Assembly (NCBI RefSeq): GCF_015207375.1
Contig: NZ_JADEWY010000001.1
Location: forward strand, 62,001 to 126,000
Origin: Coleofasciculus sp. LEGE 07092
GTDB taxonomy: Bacteria > Cyanobacteriota > Cyanobacteriia > Cyanobacteriales > Coleofasciculaceae
DNA: 64,000 bases
Direction: 5' to 3'
Part shown: one piece after another, positions 63,345 through 64,000 of the stretch
Position numbering within the stretch: position 1 is the first letter of the stretch
How the letters are laid out: every line of letters starts with the position of its first letter
Notes under the pieces: generated by a model
Told to the model about the DNA's origin: nothing
The model's input: only the letters and a program-made list of their open reading frames with translations
Database searches by the model: none
Program-made: the position numbers and the translations under genes

Positions 63345-64000
63345 ATGGCTTTCATTCTTACTTTCTTAGGCAAAGGCGGCACCGGTCGCACCACGATCGC
63401 GATCGCCGCCGCCAAACAACTCTCTAGCCTCGGTCAACGAGTACTTCTAGTCGGGCAAGACCCATCGCCCGCCTTCGGATTGCTGCTGGGGGCAACACCC
63501 AGTTCAGAACCCCAAGAAGTTGGGGCGAACCTCAAAGCCGTCCAGCTCCAGAGTACACTCCTTTTGGAACGGAGCTGGGAAGAGGTTAAAAAGCTAGAGG
63601 CGCAATATTTGCGATCGCCCACCTTAAAAAACGTCTTCGGTCAAGAACTAGGCGTCTTACCTGGCATGGACACCGCCCTCGCCCTGAATGCTATCCGGGA
63701 ATACGACAGCAGCGGTAACTACGATACCATCATCTACGACGGCAGCGGCGACCAAGCTACCCTACGGATGCTAGGATTGCCAGAAATCTTTAGCTGGTAT
63801 ATTCGTCGCTTCCGCCAAGTTTTTACCGAGTCCGACCTCGGCAAAGCTATCTCCCCCTTCGTTCAACCTGTCACCAGCGCTATTCTCAATGTGACGTGGA
63901 CACCTGATGACTTTGCCCAACAACCCACTAAACAAACGAACCAAATACTCGACCAAGGCAGATCTGCCGTCGCCGACCCCAACCGCGTTGCTGCTTACGT
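63345..64000 (+). CDS. ArsA/Get3-like ATPase (3' end outside the window)
   Basis: The first 218 residues of a P-loop ATPase: MAFILTFLGKGGTGRTTIAIAAAKQL carries the deviant Walker A GKGGTGRTT (residues 9-17), and YDTIIYDGSGDQATLRML is the switch II-like region in which DGSGD stands where DTAPT or DTGGT usually occurs. It belongs to the ArsA/Get3 group of cyanobacteria and plastids, whose substrate (tail-anchored proteins or other) is not settled. The frame is open to the right edge. The start follows petP by 66 bases. Confidence 0.88.
   Translation, partial: MAFILTFLGKGGTGRTTIAIAAAKQLSSLGQRVLLVGQDPSPAFGLLLGATPSSEPQEVGANLKAVQLQSTLLLERSWEEVKKLEAQYLRSPTLKNVFGQELGVLPGMDTALALNAIREYDSSGNYDTIIYDGSGDQATLRMLGLPEIFSWYIRRFRQVFTESDLGKAISPFVQPVTSAILNVTWTPDDFAQQPTKQTNQILDQGRSAVADPNRVAAY

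Overview
The window comes from the chromosome of a filamentous, motile cyanobacterium. The octamer GCGATCGC (HIP1) recurs throughout. Several families are cyanobacterial or nearly so: PipX, PetP/DUF2862, KGK, DUF3086, DUF3119, HmpF and DUF928. The type IV pilus taxis genes (hmpF, and a pilGHIJ/hmpABCD-like set) and an HpsE-like glycosyltransferase point to a gliding or hormogonium-type filament, such as a Coleofasciculus/Microcoleus relative. The genus is inference. No rRNA, tRNA or CRISPR array was seen.

Layout. (1) 0-11.4 kb is a surface-glycan region: three minus-strand glycosyltransferases including hpsE; a polyprenol-phosphate glycosyltransferase fused to GtrA; two large GT-C type membrane glycosyltransferases; and, on the plus strand, two GtrB-like glycosyltransferases flanking a TVP38/DedA-like protein. 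(2) 11.4-18 kb holds cofH (deazaflavin FO synthesis), a DUF3352 protein, ccsA (cytochrome c maturation), a KGK protein and tilS. (3) 18-26.3 kb is the taxis locus: hmpF on the minus strand, then a 938-base divergent spacer, then pilG, pilH, pilI and pilJ on the plus strand with no CheA kinase. An MlaE-type permease follows, as in Synechocystis slr1041-slr1045. (4) 27-34.4 kb holds conserved housekeeping genes: DUF3119, DUF3086, plsY, then the minus-strand series pipX-pipY-sepF-proC and a chorismate-using synthase.

(5) 34.5-45.1 kb is the most unusual block. A 1690-residue two-partner-secretion exoprotein ends in a CHAT (caspase-like) protease domain. It converges with a tight minus-strand operon of an HTH-STAND NTPase-DUF1822 protein, a CHAT-CHASE2 membrane protein and a DUF928 protein. 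A small TPR protein diverges from the operon. It looks like an envelope sensing, conflict or cell-death type module. (6) 45.2-48.3 kb holds an EcfT-like protein, der and a small EamA/SMR-like transporter.

(7) 48.3-62.7 kb is a second glycan region: GT4, GT2, a GT-C-like membrane protein, three methyltransferases, a GtrB-like transferase, a sulfotransferase-coiled coil-GT2-GT2 giant with nine 42-bp tandem repeats, and a Wzm/Wzt ABC exporter. Mobile-element debris (54.1-55.8 kb) interrupts it. (8) The window ends with petP and a truncated ArsA/Get3-like ATPase.

Interspersed repeats are abundant. Heptad arrays often lie in inverted pairs between co-directional genes. Palindromic elements sit in frame inside at least two coding sequences and overlap the 3' end of a third.
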